Of a stretch of 64,000 nucleotides of DNA, positions 26,246 to 35,412 are shown piece by piece. The stretch's first letter is position 1, and every line of letters begins with the position of its first letter. The translations under genes and the position numbers were made by a program. The notes beneath the pieces are model-generated. The model was given only the letters and a program-made list of their open reading frames with translations. It was not told where the DNA came from and searched no databases. The stretch covers positions 1 to 64,000 of the forward strand of contig JADLFX010000006.1 in NCBI GenBank assembly GCA_020849665.1, read 5' to 3'. Source of the stretch: Planctomycetota bacterium. GTDB taxonomy: Bacteria > Planctomycetota > UBA1135 > UBA2386.

Positions 26246-26610
26246 GCCAGGCGCGCCAGCCGTCCCCGGACGCGGCCCCGGTCGTCGTGCGCTTCGCCGG
26301 GATCCGGGACGTGGAGGCGAAGGTGGGCACGTCGATCCTCGAGGCCGCCCTGGCCAACGGCGTCGAACTCGACCACGCCTGCGGCGGGGTGTGCGCGTGT
26401 TCCACCTGCCACGTGAAGGTGCTGGCCGGCGCCGAAGTGCTGAGCGAGATGAGCGACGACGAGGCGGACCAGTTGGACGAGGCACGGGACGTCGGCCTCG
26501 ACAGCCGGCTGGGCTGCCAGGCGCGCATCCTCCGTGTCCCGCAGGGCGGCCGCGTCGAAGTGGCGATCCCGCGCTGGAACGTGAACCTGGTGCGCGAGGC
26601 GCACGACTAG
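26242..26610 (+). CDS. fdx: ISC-type [2Fe-2S] ferredoxin
   Basis: This 122-residue adrenodoxin-type ferredoxin supplies electrons to Fe-S assembly. The ligands are Cys47, Cys53, Cys56 and Cys92; an extra Cys51 lies inside the first loop. '[16 protein letters not shown]' and 'LDSRLGCQ' are the family motifs. The GTG start overlaps the hscA stop. It closes the isc operon; no iscX follows. A short inverted repeat (GCCGCC/GGCGGC, about 26620-26640) downstream has no T-run, so I do not call it a terminator. Confidence 0.94.
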   Translation: MSQARQPSPDAAPVVVRFAGIRDVEAKVGTSILEAALANGVELDHACGGVCACSTCHVKVLAGAEVLSEMSDDEADQLDEARDVGLDSRLGCQARILRVPQGGRVEVAIPRWNVNLVREAHD

Positions 26611-26687
26611 GGCGCTCGGAGCCGCCGGTTGCCGGGCGGCAGGAGACCCGATGGCATGGGCGCGGCGGCGAGTAATCTCCGCCCGCG

Positions 26688-28679
26688 ATGGACCTCGAAC
26701 CGAACCAGCTCCGTCTCGTCGCCAACACCATCCGCGGGCTCGCCATGGACGCGGTGCAGAAGGCCAATTCCGGCCATCCGGGCATGCCCATGGGCATGGC
26801 CGACGTGGCGGCATGCCTGTGGCTGGAGCATCTGCGCTACAGCCCCGCCGATCCCCACTGGGCGGGTCGCGATCGCTTCGTGCTCTCGGCGGGCCACGGC
26901 TCGATGCTCCTCTATGCGCTGCTGCATCTGGCCGGCTACCCGCTCGCACTCGACGACCTGCGCAACTTCCGCCAGCTGCACAGCAAGACCCCCGGCCATC
27001 CCGAGTACGGCGAGACCGAAGGTGTCGAGACCACCACCGGACCCCTGGGGCAGGGCTTCGCCACCGGCGTGGGCATGGCGCTCGCGGCACGCATGACCGC
27101 GCAGCGCTTCGCCGACCCGAACCTCGAGAGCCGCGTGTTCGGCATCGTCTCCGACGGCGACCTGATGGAGGGCATCAGCAGCGAGGCCGCATCGCTGGCC
27201 GGACACCTCGGCCTGAGCAACCTGGTCTACCTCTACGATGACAACCGGATCACGATCGAGGGGCACACCGACCTGGCGTTCTCCGAGGACGTCGCCAAGC
27301 GCTTCCAGGCGATGGGCTGGCGCGTGTGGCAGATCGACGGCCACGAACCGGACCAGATCCGCGGCGCGCTGCGCGCCGCCACGCGCGAGAAGAAGCGCCC
27401 CTCGCTGGTGATCTGCCGTACGCACATCGCCTACGGCAGCCCCAACAAGGTCGACAGCCACGAGGCGCACGGCGCCCCGCTCGGGCCCGAGGAAGTGGCG
27501 CTCACCAAGCAGGCGTTGGGCCTGCCTCCGGAGGCCTTCCACGTCCCGGACGCCGTCCGCGCACTCTTCCGCGCCCGCGCCGAGACCAACGAGACCCTGC
27601 GCGCCAGGTGGCTCCGGGCGCGCAAGCGGTGGGCCAGGCAGGACGCGGAGCGCGCCGCGCTCTACGCGGCCTGCGAGGAGCGCCGGGTGCCCACCGACCT
27701 CCTGGACCAGCTGCTGGGCGCGGTGGGCAGCCAGGCCGACGCCACGCGCAACCTGTCCGGCAAGGCGATCCAGCGGGCGGCCGAGCTGGTGCCAGCGCTG
27801 GTCGGCGGGTCGGCCGACCTCGACCCGTCCACCAAGACCCGGATCAAGGCGTCCACGTCGGTGACGGCCGCCGACCTGAGCGGGCGCGTCCTGCACTTCG
27901 GCATCCGGGAACACGCCATGGCCGCGATCCTGAACGGCATGGCGCTGCATGGCGCGTGCCTGCCGATGGGCAGCACCTTCCTGGTGTTCGCCGACTACGC
28001 CCGGCCCGCCATCCGCCTCGCCGCCCTCATGCGCCTGCCGGTCACCTTCGTGTTCACGCACGACAGCCTGATGGTCGGCGAGGACGGACCCACCCATCAG
28101 CCGGTGGAACATGTGGCGGCGCTGCGCCTGATCCCCAACCTGCACGTCGTGCGGCCCGCCGACGGCCCCGAGGTGGCGGCCGCGTGGACCCACGCGCTCA
28201 CGCGTCGCGACGGTCCGTGCGCGCTGATCCTCACACGGCAGAACCTGCCGGCTCTCGATCGCCCGGCCGGATCCACCCCCGCGGACCTGCTGCGCGGCGG
28301 GCACGTCGTCCACGACCCCGCCGGACCGCCGCAGGCCGTCGTGATCGCGACCGGTGCCGAGGTGGGCACCGCGGTGGAGGCGGCCAGGCTCCTGGCGGCG
28401 CGAGGGCACGCCCTGCGCGTCGTCAGCATGCCGTGCGTCGAGGTCTTCGTGCAGCAGGACGCCGCCTACCGCCAGAGGATCCTGCCGCCGGGTGTCCCCG
28501 TGCTCGCCGTCGAGATGGGCCGCCCGGAGATCTGGTGCGCCTTCACCGGCAGTCTTGCACGCGTCGTCGGACAGACCACCTTCGGTGCGAGCGCGCCGAT
28601 GAAGGCGTTGGCCGAACACTTCGGCTTCACCCCGGCCAAGGTCGCGGAGCGCCTGGAGCGCGCGCTCACCGCCGGCTGA
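26688..28679 (+). CDS. tkt: Transketolase
   Basis: The 663-residue thiamine diphosphate enzyme of the pentose phosphate/Calvin cycle transfers two-carbon units between sugar phosphates. The N-terminal His of '[11 protein letters not shown]', '[14 protein letters not shown]', the thiamine motif '[15 protein letters not shown]...YDDN', and '[17 protein letters not shown]' are all present, so it is full length with known catalytic residues. It starts 77 bases after fdx, and a separate promoter was not found. It converges with fhs over a large GC hairpin. Confidence 0.95.
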   Translation: MDLEPNQLRLVANTIRGLAMDAVQKANSGHPGMPMGMADVAACLWLEHLRYSPADPHWAGRDRFVLSAGHGSMLLYALLHLAGYPLALDDLRNFRQLHSKTPGHPEYGETEGVETTTGPLGQGFATGVGMALAARMTAQRFADPNLESRVFGIVSDGDLMEGISSEAASLAGHLGLSNLVYLYDDNRITIEGHTDLAFSEDVAKRFQAMGWRVWQIDGHEPDQIRGALRAATREKKRPSLVICRTHIAYGSPNKVDSHEAHGAPLGPEEVALTKQALGLPPEAFHVPDAVRALFRARAETNETLRARWLRARKRWARQDAERAALYAACEERRVPTDLLDQLLGAVGSQADATRNLSGKAIQRAAELVPALVGGSADLDPSTKTRIKASTSVTAADLSGRVLHFGIREHAMAAILNGMALHGACLPMGSTFLVFADYARPAIRLAALMRLPVTFVFTHDSLMVGEDGPTHQPVEHVAALRLIPNLHVVRPADGPEVAAAWTHALTRRDGPCALILTRQNLPALDRPAGSTPADLLRGGHVVHDPAGPPQAVVIATGAEVGTAVEAARLLAARGHALRVVSMPCVEVFVQQDAAYRQRILPPGVPVLAVEMGRPEIWCAFTGSLARVVGQTTFGASAPMKALAEHFGFTPAKVAERLERALTAG

Positions 28680-28681
28680 TT

Positions 28682-28739
28682 CCCCCCCGCCGGCGCGGGA
28701 GCGCGGCGTCGCCGCGCCCGCGCGCTCCCCGCAGGGGGG
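28682..28739. terminator. Bidirectional GC hairpin between tkt and fhs
   Basis: Between the convergent stops, CCCCCC (28682-28687) can pair with GGGGGG (28734-28739). Inside it GGGAGCGCG (28697-28705) pairs perfectly with CGCGCTCCC (28721-28729). An alternative inner stem is GCGCGGC/GCCGCGC (28701-28717). There is no T-run. The position and symmetry suggest a terminator for both genes. Confidence 0.5.
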
Positions 28740-28783
28740 TCGCCGCCTGCGTCTGGCGTCCGGGCCGGCAGCGGTTCCGCGAT

Positions 28784-30475
28784 CTAGAACATGCCGACGA
28801 TGTTGCCCTGCTCGTCCAGATCGATGCGCTGGCCGCCAGGATTCCTGCCGAGTCCGGGCATGGTCATGATCGAGCCCGCGAGCGGATAGACGAACCCGGC
28901 CCCCACCGCCACGCGCGCGTCCTGGATCTGGAAGCGGTAGCCGCTCGGACGTCCCTTGCGCTCCGGATCGTGGCTGAGCGAGTACTGCGTCTTGGCCATG
29001 CAGATCGGGAAGCGCCCGTAGCCGCGCTCCTGGTAGAGGTCGAGCTTGCGCGCCGCCTCGGGGGAGTAGTCCACGCCCGCCGCGCCGTAGATCCTGGTCG
29101 CGAGGGTCTCGATCTTCTCGCGCAGCGTCGCCTCCTCGGGGTAGAGGAAGCGGAACGTGGACGGCTCGTCGCACGCCTTCACCAGCGCGTGCGCGAGTTC
29201 CTCGCCGCCCTTGCCACCCTCGGCGTACACGCGGCTCACGTGCGCGGCGAATGCGCCCGCCTTCATCGCGCTCTCCTGGACGAGACGGATCTCCGCTGGA
29301 GTGTCGGTGGGGAACACGTTGATCGCCACCACCACCGGCACGCCGTGCAGGCGCAGGTTCTCGATCTGCTTCTCCAGGTTGCCCATCCCCGCGGCCAAGG
29401 CATCCAGGTCCTCGCGCACCAGCCCCTCGGGCAGGGGCTTCCCAGGCACGATCTTGAATCGTCCCGAGTGCGTCTTCAGCGCGCGGACCGTCGCGACCAG
29501 GACCGCGGCGTCGGGACGCAGGCCGGAGACCCGGCACTTGATGTTGAAGAACTTCTCCGCGCCCATGTCGGCGCCGAAGCCGCCCTCGGTCACCACGAAG
29601 TCCGCGCACTGCAGCGCGATCCGGTCGGCGATGATCGAGGAGTTGCCGTGTGCGATGTTGGCGAACGGCCCGGTATGCACCAGGGCCGGCGTGCCCTCGA
29701 GGGTCTGCATCAGCGTCGGCTTGATCGCGTCCCTGAGGATCGCGGCCATCGCCCCTGCGGCCTTGAGATCCTCGGCGGTCACCGGGCCGCCGTCCTGGGT
29801 GTCGGCGACCACGATGCGTCCCAGGCGCTGGCGCAGGTCCTTCAGGTCCAGGCTCAGGCCGAGGATCGCCATGACCTCGCTGGCCGACGTGATGTCGAAG
29901 CCGGTCTTGCGCGGCACGCCATTCTGCTTGCCGCCGAGTCCGACCTCGATCTCGCGCAGCGCGCGATCGTTCATGTCCACGACGCGGCGCCAGGTGACCG
30001 TGTCGGCATCGATGCGCAGCGGGTTGTCGAGCAGGATCGAGGTGTCCAGGAACGCGGCCAGGAGGTTGTTGGCCGCGCTCACGGCATGGAAGTCCCCCGT
30101 GAGGTGGAGGTTGAACTCCTCCGGCGGAACCACTTGCGAGCGGCCGCCGCCCGCCGCCCCGCCCTTGATGCCGAACACCGGCCCCATCGACGGCTGCCGG
30201 ATCACGCACACGGCCCGCTTGCCGATCCGGTTGAGGGCCAGGGACATGCCCACGGTGTGGACCGTCTTGCCTTCCCCCAGAGGCGTGGGCGTGACGGCGC
30301 TGACCACGACGTACTTGGCCCGCGGACGGTGCGCCATGCGGTCCAGGACTTCCAGGCGGACCTTGGCCTTGGTACGGCCGTAGGGCTCCAGGTCGTCCGC
30401 GGTCAGGCCCAGGATCCGGGCGACGTCATCCAGCGGACGGAGGGGGGTCGAACGGGCGATCTCGAGGTCGTTCAC
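28784..30475 (-). CDS. fhs: Formate-tetrahydrofolate ligase
   Basis: The 563-residue enzyme makes 10-formyl-tetrahydrofolate from formate, ATP and tetrahydrofolate in one-carbon metabolism. The P-loop is 'TPLGEGKTVHTVG', followed by 'RQPSMGPVFGIKGGAAGGG' and, near the C-terminus, 'GRFPICMAKTQYSLS'. All are hallmarks of the family, and the length is normal. The start is GTG 30475. The sequence immediately upstream on the mRNA is almost only pyrimidines, with no Shine-Dalgarno motif. It is divergent from the merR gene. The folate link to YgfZ nearby may be coincidental. Confidence 0.95.
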   Translation of the reverse strand: MNDLEIARSTPLRPLDDVARILGLTADDLEPYGRTKAKVRLEVLDRMAHRPRAKYVVVSAVTPTPLGEGKTVHTVGMSLALNRIGKRAVCVIRQPSMGPVFGIKGGAAGGGRSQVVPPEEFNLHLTGDFHAVSAANNLLAAFLDTSILLDNPLRIDADTVTWRRVVDMNDRALREIEVGLGGKQNGVPRKTGFDITSASEVMAILGLSLDLKDLRQRLGRIVVADTQDGGPVTAEDLKAAGAMAAILRDAIKPTLMQTLEGTPALVHTGPFANIAHGNSSIIADRIALQCADFVVTEGGFGADMGAEKFFNIKCRVSGLRPDAAVLVATVRALKTHSGRFKIVPGKPLPEGLVREDLDALAAGMGNLEKQIENLRLHGVPVVVAINVFPTDTPAEIRLVQESAMKAGAFAAHVSRVYAEGGKGGEELAHALVKACDEPSTFRFLYPEEATLREKIETLATRIYGAAGVDYSPEAARKLDLYQERGYGRFPICMAKTQYSLSHDPERKGRPSGYRFQIQDARVAVGAGFVYPLAGSIMTMPGLGRNPGGQRIDLDEQGNIVGMF

Positions 30476-30506
30476 GGGGAGGGGGGGGTCAGAGGAGAGG
30501 GGGAGG
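30476..30506 (+). other. G-rich tract abutting the fhs start
   Basis: The plus strand has GGGG, an 8-G run (30481-30488) and GGGGG (30499-30503) within 31 bases, directly before the fhs start codon. The strand could form a G-quadruplex with one long loop. The fhs mRNA reads as C/U only here. Confidence 0.4.
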
Positions 30507-30582
30507 ATAGCCAGGGCCAGAAGTGCTCACCATGCGGGCGAAACACTCCCCAAACGCTTCCGTTAGACTGGCCGAGGTAGCC

Positions 30583-31059
30583 ATGATCGAAGCAACCAAG
30601 CAGGACCAGGCGGAACTTCTGCAGATTGGCGCTTTCGCCAAGGCCGCCGGCACCAATCTGCGGACCCTGCGGTACTACGAGGAGCTGGGACTCATCGAGC
30701 CAGCGGGCAGAAGCCCTGGTGGATTCAGGCACTACGACCGCCACCAGCTCGAGCGCATCGCCGCCATCAAGCGCCTTCAGCAGCTCGGACTTTCGCTGAA
30801 GGAGATCCAGACCTTCATGAGCATCGACCGGACCAGCTCGAACCACGTCGCCGAGCGCGTCGATGGTGCCCTGAACCGGCAGATCGCCCTCATCGAGGAT
30901 CGCATCAAGGCGATGCAGCACGACCTCGCGGAACTGCGCGTCGCCAAGGAGAAGATCGCCCACTGCAAAGCGTGTGATGTGACCCTGACGCCGGACAACT
31001 GCGCGTCCTGCCGGCAGGATCACAAGCCTCTGCATCCCGTCATCCGCGCCCTCTTGTGA
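30583..31059 (+). CDS. MerR-family regulator with C-terminal cysteine cluster
   Basis: The 158-residue regulator has the MerR DNA-binding domain: 'LQIGAFAKAAGTNLRTLRYYEELGLIEPAGRS', about residues 11-45, followed by the dimerisation helix. The C-terminal tail has four cysteines in two pairs, C-x2-C and C-x2-C ('HCKACD', 'NCASC'), about ten residues apart. This could bind a metal or a cluster; the spacing differs from SoxR. ATG 30583 has GAGG five bases upstream; the in-frame extension to 30523 is not conserved. The stop overlaps the ferredoxin-like gene as GTGA, so the two act together. The inducer is unknown. Confidence 0.85.
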   Translation: MIEATKQDQAELLQIGAFAKAAGTNLRTLRYYEELGLIEPAGRSPGGFRHYDRHQLERIAAIKRLQQLGLSLKEIQTFMSIDRTSSNHVAERVDGALNRQIALIEDRIKAMQHDLAELRVAKEKIAHCKACDVTLTPDNCASCRQDHKPLHPVIRALL

Positions 31060-31286
31060 GCCGGCCGGATCCTCGCGACGATCCTTCGGAGGACCATGGC
31101 GAGGATCCCTTGGTCTGCTACTGCATGAAGGTACGCCGCTCGGAGCTCCTGGCGGCGATCCGTGGCGGCGTGTGTTCCGTGGATCGACTGCGTGAGGTCA
31201 CGGGAGCCTCTGCCGGTTGCGGAACATGCCGGGTCGATCTCGAAACCCTGCTCACCCGCGCAGGCTGCCCGCGCTTGGACCGTTGA
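31056..31286 (+). CDS. BFD-like [2Fe-2S] protein
   Basis: The 76-residue protein resembles bacterioferritin-associated ferredoxin and the NifU/nitrite reductase BFD-like domain: 'VCYCMKVRRSELLAAI' gives C-x-C, and 'TGASAGCGTCRVDLE' gives C-x2-C with the typical loop. Such domains bind one [2Fe-2S] cluster and release iron from bacterioferritin or pass electrons. No bacterioferritin gene is nearby. The GTG start overlaps the merR stop, and the gene ends 10 bases before the next gene. Confidence 0.82.
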   Translation: MSRPDPRDDPSEDHGEDPLVCYCMKVRRSELLAAIRGGVCSVDRLREVTGASAGCGTCRVDLETLLTRAGCPRLDR

Positions 31287-31296
31287 TCCCGTGCGC

Positions 31297-33210
31297 ATGC
31301 GGCCCCACCCGTTGTTGGCGATCGCCGCGGCTGCGTTGGCCCTCTGGGTGGCGCTGCGCCTGATCGACATCCCCCCCGAGGCGCCGCCCCAGGCGCGCGG
31401 TCCGGGCGAGGTCACCAGCGACCCGGAGCCGCAGACGAAGACCGCCCCCGCCGACCATCCTGCCCGGGCGACCACACGCGCACTGGCACCCAGGCCCGCC
31501 GCCACCATCCGGGCGCGCGTCGTGGACGGTGCGGGCCACCCCGTGTCCGGCGCGGAACTCGTGGCTGAATCCGCGGAGACCCTGGGTGACGGCCAGACAA
31601 CGGCGGTGCGGGAACCCGCCGCCCGCGGCCGCTCGGATGCAGACGGCCGGGTGGCCATCGCGGTGCCGGCCGACGAGATCCTGGTCCTGCATGTCACGCA
31701 CCGCGAGTTCCCCAGGACCGTGGTCGCGACGCGCTGGACGGCCCGGGCAGGGGAGTCCGCGGAGCTCGGCGACCTCGTGCTGTACTCGCGCCCGGGGATC
31801 CTGGTGGAGGTGCGCGACGCCGCTGGGCCCGTGGAGGGGGCACGACTCGAGCTGGCTCCCGCGATCGACGACGCGTTCCTGCCCGGACATGCCACGCTCG
31901 CGGCGCGGCGCTACGCGGTGAGCGGCCCGGACGGCTCCGCCCTCCTGCATGCCGTCGACGCCGGCTCCTACACGCTGCGCGTCGATTCGCCTCTGCATGC
32001 CACCTGGGTGGGCACGGTGGACCAGCCTCCGGCACCGAGCTCCATCCCGCGCCACGCGGTCCAGCTCGTCCGGGGGCTCATGGTGCGCGGGCGCACGTAC
32101 GACCCGGAGGGCGCGCCCCTCGGCAACGTCCGGATCACGGCCTGCCCGGTGGGACAGGGCGGCCCCGTGGTCCAGACCCGCTCGGGCAGCGATGGCGCAT
32201 TCCGCCTGGGCGGACTCGCCGGCGGCTACCACGAACTGAGCGCGGACCACGTCGAATACGGCACCCTCTCGTACGGTCCGGTCCCCGCCGGTGCCGGCAC
32301 GACCGAGGTGGAGCTCCGGTTCCCGTCCACGGGCATCGTGCAGGGCGTCCTCGTGGGCAGCGGGCAGCCCATCGCGGGTGCCCATGTGCACGTGGAACGG
32401 GAGGACGGCTGGCCGCTGATTCGTGCCGGTCGCCAGATCACTCCTCGTGCACGCAGCGACGCCAAGGGCCGGTTCCGGCTCCGCGGCCTCCCCCCGGGAA
32501 GATTCCGCGTGCGCGCCGAGTCTGAAGGCTGGTCGCCCACCAGCAGCGGGCCCCACGAACCCGACGGTCCGGACATCCGGATCGAGATGGTGCCTCCCTC
32601 GGAGGTGCGTGGCCTGGTGCTGGGGCCGGACGGGCGGCCCATCCGCAACGCCACCGTGCTCCTCCTCGACCACAACGACGACGGCAGCGGCCTCGCCGCC
32701 CTGCTCCTGTCCGCCACCGGACCCGGACCTGCCCTGCCGCGAACGGCGACCCGGGAGGATGGCACGTTCATCCTGACCGCGGCCCCCCGCGGCGCGTGGC
32801 GGCTCGCCGTGCGCGCCTCCGGCTTCGCACCCGGAGTCCGGAGGATCACCCTGGCGGAGGCGCCCCTGGATCTCGGCGCTGTACGCCTCACGACCGGGGC
32901 CACCGTGCAGGGCACCGCGCTCGACGCCGAGGGACGTCCGCTCGCCGGCGTGACCGTGTGCCTCGACCCGCTCCCTGACCCGGGTGGTCCCGCGGGCGAG
33001 GATCTTCGCACCCCTTCGACCGGACGCAGCGATGCCAGCGGCGCGTTCCGTCTCGGCCCGGTCCCGGCCGGTCGCTATGAAGTGTTCTACTATTCCCCGG
33101 AGCTGGGCTCCGCCGCCGAGGCGGGCGCCTGCCGCTCCGAGACCAGGTCCGAGCTCCACTTGCTCGACGGCATGGAACGGACCCTCGACCTCAGGCGTAG
33201 GAAGCGATGA
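31297..33210 (+). CDS. Signal-anchored protein of carboxypeptidase-regulatory-like repeats (1)
   Basis: About 637 residues. A signal anchor ('LLAIAAAALALWVALRL') is followed by a Pro-rich linker and roughly six beta-sandwich repeats, each opening like 'G.V.D..G.P..GA.V'. Examples are 'IRARVVDGAGHPVSGAELV', 'VRGLVLGPDGRPIRNATVL' and 'VQGTALDAEGRPLAGVTVC'. No catalytic or sortase motif is visible, so it is likely a periplasmic or cell-surface structural or adhesive protein. ATG 31297 was preferred over GTG 31291. The stop overlaps the next gene as ATGA. The order merR-BFD-repeat proteins is odd. Confidence 0.75.
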   Translation: MRPHPLLAIAAAALALWVALRLIDIPPEAPPQARGPGEVTSDPEPQTKTAPADHPARATTRALAPRPAATIRARVVDGAGHPVSGAELVAESAETLGDGQTTAVREPAARGRSDADGRVAIAVPADEILVLHVTHREFPRTVVATRWTARAGESAELGDLVLYSRPGILVEVRDAAGPVEGARLELAPAIDDAFLPGHATLAARRYAVSGPDGSALLHAVDAGSYTLRVDSPLHATWVGTVDQPPAPSSIPRHAVQLVRGLMVRGRTYDPEGAPLGNVRITACPVGQGGPVVQTRSGSDGAFRLGGLAGGYHELSADHVEYGTLSYGPVPAGAGTTEVELRFPSTGIVQGVLVGSGQPIAGAHVHVEREDGWPLIRAGRQITPRARSDAKGRFRLRGLPPGRFRVRAESEGWSPTSSGPHEPDGPDIRIEMVPPSEVRGLVLGPDGRPIRNATVLLLDHNDDGSGLAALLLSATGPGPALPRTATREDGTFILTAAPRGAWRLAVRASGFAPGVRRITLAEAPLDLGAVRLTTGATVQGTALDAEGRPLAGVTVCLDPLPDPGGPAGEDLRTPSTGRSDASGAFRLGPVPAGRYEVFYYSPELGSAAEAGACRSETRSELHLLDGMERTLDLRRRKR

Positions 33211-35222
33211 ATCAGGCCGGCAAGACCCTCCTCGTCCTCGTGGCGCTGCTCGCCGCGGCGGTGGGCGTGTATCTGCTCTCGACCGGCGGCGAGCCCGAAG
33301 CACCCTCAGGCGTCCCGCACCAGAGCCGGCCGTCGGAGGAGCCGAAGGAGCCGAACCGCCCGCCTGCCCAGACCGTGACGCGCCAGGAGCCCAAGCCCGC
33401 CACGACGCCTTCGGGCCGGCGCGAGCTCGTGGACGACCAGAAGCAGGCCGCCAGCTACAAGCAGGGATTCCGCGGCCGCGTGGTGGATCCCTCCGGTGCA
33501 CCCGTCGTGAATGCGAAGGTGTTCCTGATGGAAGGCCCCGGAGCCAACATCTTCGCGACCCTCACGGCGATCCAGAAGGGGGCCGTGTTCCCCCCGATCG
33601 CGCGCACCGAGACCAACGAGCAGGGCCAGTACGTGCTCGGGGTCGAACAGGTCGTGCCGGACAAGACCTTCGAGATCCGCGTGCTCAGCGACCGCTACTG
33701 CGACGAGAAGGTCCCCGGCCTCAGCCTCAAGGAGGAGGTCTGGTACGACGTTCCGCAGATCCAGCTCAAGGCCGGCATCTCGGTGCGGGGCGTGGTCACG
33801 GTGGCGGGCAGCAACGGCGTGCCGGTGGCCAATGCCGAGGTCGCCGTGAAGGTGAACTCGGCGTTCCCCGACCTCTCGCCCACCCCGGGCCGCGAGCGCG
33901 GCGTCACCGTGCGCACCGATGCGTCGGGCAACTACCGGATGGACAACGTGCCCCCTGGCCTCGTCAGCGTCTCCGCGGTCGCGGCCGGATACGCCCGCGC
34001 AGAACGGCAGAATCTCACTCTCGATCCGTCGGGTGAAAACCGGTTCGACTTCGAACTGCCCCAGGGCGTGACCATCGCCGGCACGGTGGTGGATGCCGCC
34101 GGCAAGCCGATCTCGAGTGCCCGCGTGCGCGCCTCCGCGATCTCGTCCAAGACGCCGAGCAACGAAGAGACGCGCAGCGCCAACGACGGGACGTTCGAGC
34201 TGATCGGGCTGGTCGAGGCTCCCTACAAGCTGGAGGCCATGGCCACCGGCTACGTGCGTGGCGAGCTGGTCGCAGAACCGGGCAAGCGCGACGCGATGAT
34301 CGTGCTCGAGAAGCAGGGCATGGCGCGCATCCAGGTGTTCGGCAAGAACAACCGCCTGGTGACCAACTACACGTTGGTCGTGAAGAGCCACCACGCCGGC
34401 CAGGAGTACTTCGGCAACACCGAGATCCCGCCGAAGACCGTCCAGAATCCCAAGGACGGGATCGGGTTCGTCGAGGGCATCGACCCCGGCGCGTATGTGT
34501 TCGAGGTGGTCTCGCGCGGCTACGCCAAGGCGTTCTCGGACCCGTTCCAGGTGGCCATCGGCGTCGAGCCTCCGCTCGTGCAGGTCTACCTCAACGAGGG
34601 CGGGATCCTCGAGGGCCGGGCCGTGGGCCCGGACGGCCAGGGCCTGTCGGGCGTCACCGTCGAGACGCTGCCCAACCACCTGGACGAGAACCCGTTCACC
34701 AGCATGTTCGCGGGGTTGATCCCGTACATGATCACCCGCACCTCGCTGGTGACCGGTGAGGACGGCAAGTTCCGCTTCACGCTCCTGAACGCCGGCACCT
34801 ACCAGCTCAAGCTCTCGCACCCCGGGGCGTTCACCGTGTTCCTCAAGGGCAACGAGGTGCGCACCGGCGAGGTCACGCAGGTCCCCACCATCCGCATGGA
34901 CCAGGGGACCGTGGTCAGCGGCACCGTGCGCGTCGACGGAGCGGCCGCCGGGCAGGTCAAGGTCACGATCTCCACGGTCACCGACCCGGCCAACCCGGCG
35001 AGTACGGGAGGCGCCTTCAGCGACACCGTGGTGTCGGACAACGAGGGCCGGTTCGTGTTCGCCAAGCGCGTGCCGCCCGGTCGCTACCAGGTGATGGCGT
35101 CGCGCCAGACCCTGCCCAACCCCCTGATGCAGATCGCCGACTTCGCCAAGACCAAGCAGGAATTCGAGCTGGGACGCGGCCAGGCGACCCACACGCTGCA
35201 GATCCAGATCACGTCGAACTGA
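33207..35222 (+). CDS. Signal-anchored protein of carboxypeptidase-regulatory-like repeats (2)
   Basis: 671 residues, similar in plan to the preceding gene but not a close copy. An N-terminal anchor ('TLLVLVALLAAAVGVYLL') and a charged Pro-rich linker lead to about six repeats, for example 'FRGRVVDPSGAPVVNAKVF', 'IAGTVVDAAGKPISSARVR' and 'LEGRAVGPDGQGLSGVTVE'. It ends 'THTLQIQITSN'. The pair probably arose by old duplication. No function beyond binding or structure can be claimed. A 190-bp spacer without a recognisable signal separates it from the dioxygenase gene. Confidence 0.75.
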   Translation: MNQAGKTLLVLVALLAAAVGVYLLSTGGEPEAPSGVPHQSRPSEEPKEPNRPPAQTVTRQEPKPATTPSGRRELVDDQKQAASYKQGFRGRVVDPSGAPVVNAKVFLMEGPGANIFATLTAIQKGAVFPPIARTETNEQGQYVLGVEQVVPDKTFEIRVLSDRYCDEKVPGLSLKEEVWYDVPQIQLKAGISVRGVVTVAGSNGVPVANAEVAVKVNSAFPDLSPTPGRERGVTVRTDASGNYRMDNVPPGLVSVSAVAAGYARAERQNLTLDPSGENRFDFELPQGVTIAGTVVDAAGKPISSARVRASAISSKTPSNEETRSANDGTFELIGLVEAPYKLEAMATGYVRGELVAEPGKRDAMIVLEKQGMARIQVFGKNNRLVTNYTLVVKSHHAGQEYFGNTEIPPKTVQNPKDGIGFVEGIDPGAYVFEVVSRGYAKAFSDPFQVAIGVEPPLVQVYLNEGGILEGRAVGPDGQGLSGVTVETLPNHLDENPFTSMFAGLIPYMITRTSLVTGEDGKFRFTLLNAGTYQLKLSHPGAFTVFLKGNEVRTGEVTQVPTIRMDQGTVVSGTVRVDGAAAGQVKVTISTVTDPANPASTGGAFSDTVVSDNEGRFVFAKRVPPGRYQVMASRQTLPNPLMQIADFAKTKQEFELGRGQATHTLQIQITSN

Positions 35223-35412
35223 GTCGGCCTGGCGCCAGCGGCGGGCCGCGGCAGCAAACTCCCTGGCGTCGCCGCGGCTCCCGACGACACCGGCGCCTGC
35301 GACGACCGGCCCGCGCGACGCGCTGCGGAGCCCCGTGGAACGAGGTTCGCGGCGGCTGGCGCGTGGCGGGCCCTGGCTGGTGCCCCCGCCGGCAGGGGAG
35401 GAAGATGCGCGC

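Noticed and set aside
26620-26640. GCCGCC/GGCGGC inverted repeat after fdx as a terminator
   Set aside because: The stem is 6 bp with an 8-base loop and no T-run, and tkt starts 47 bases later, so chance is as likely.
26607-30209. A 1200-codon minus-strand frame across tkt and fhs
   Set aside because: It is out of frame with fhs and antisense to tkt, both of which have strong motifs.
30541-30569. TAGACT at 30564 as a -10 box for the merR gene
   Set aside because: No acceptable -35 box lies 15 to 19 bases upstream, and the start would leave only a few bases of leader.
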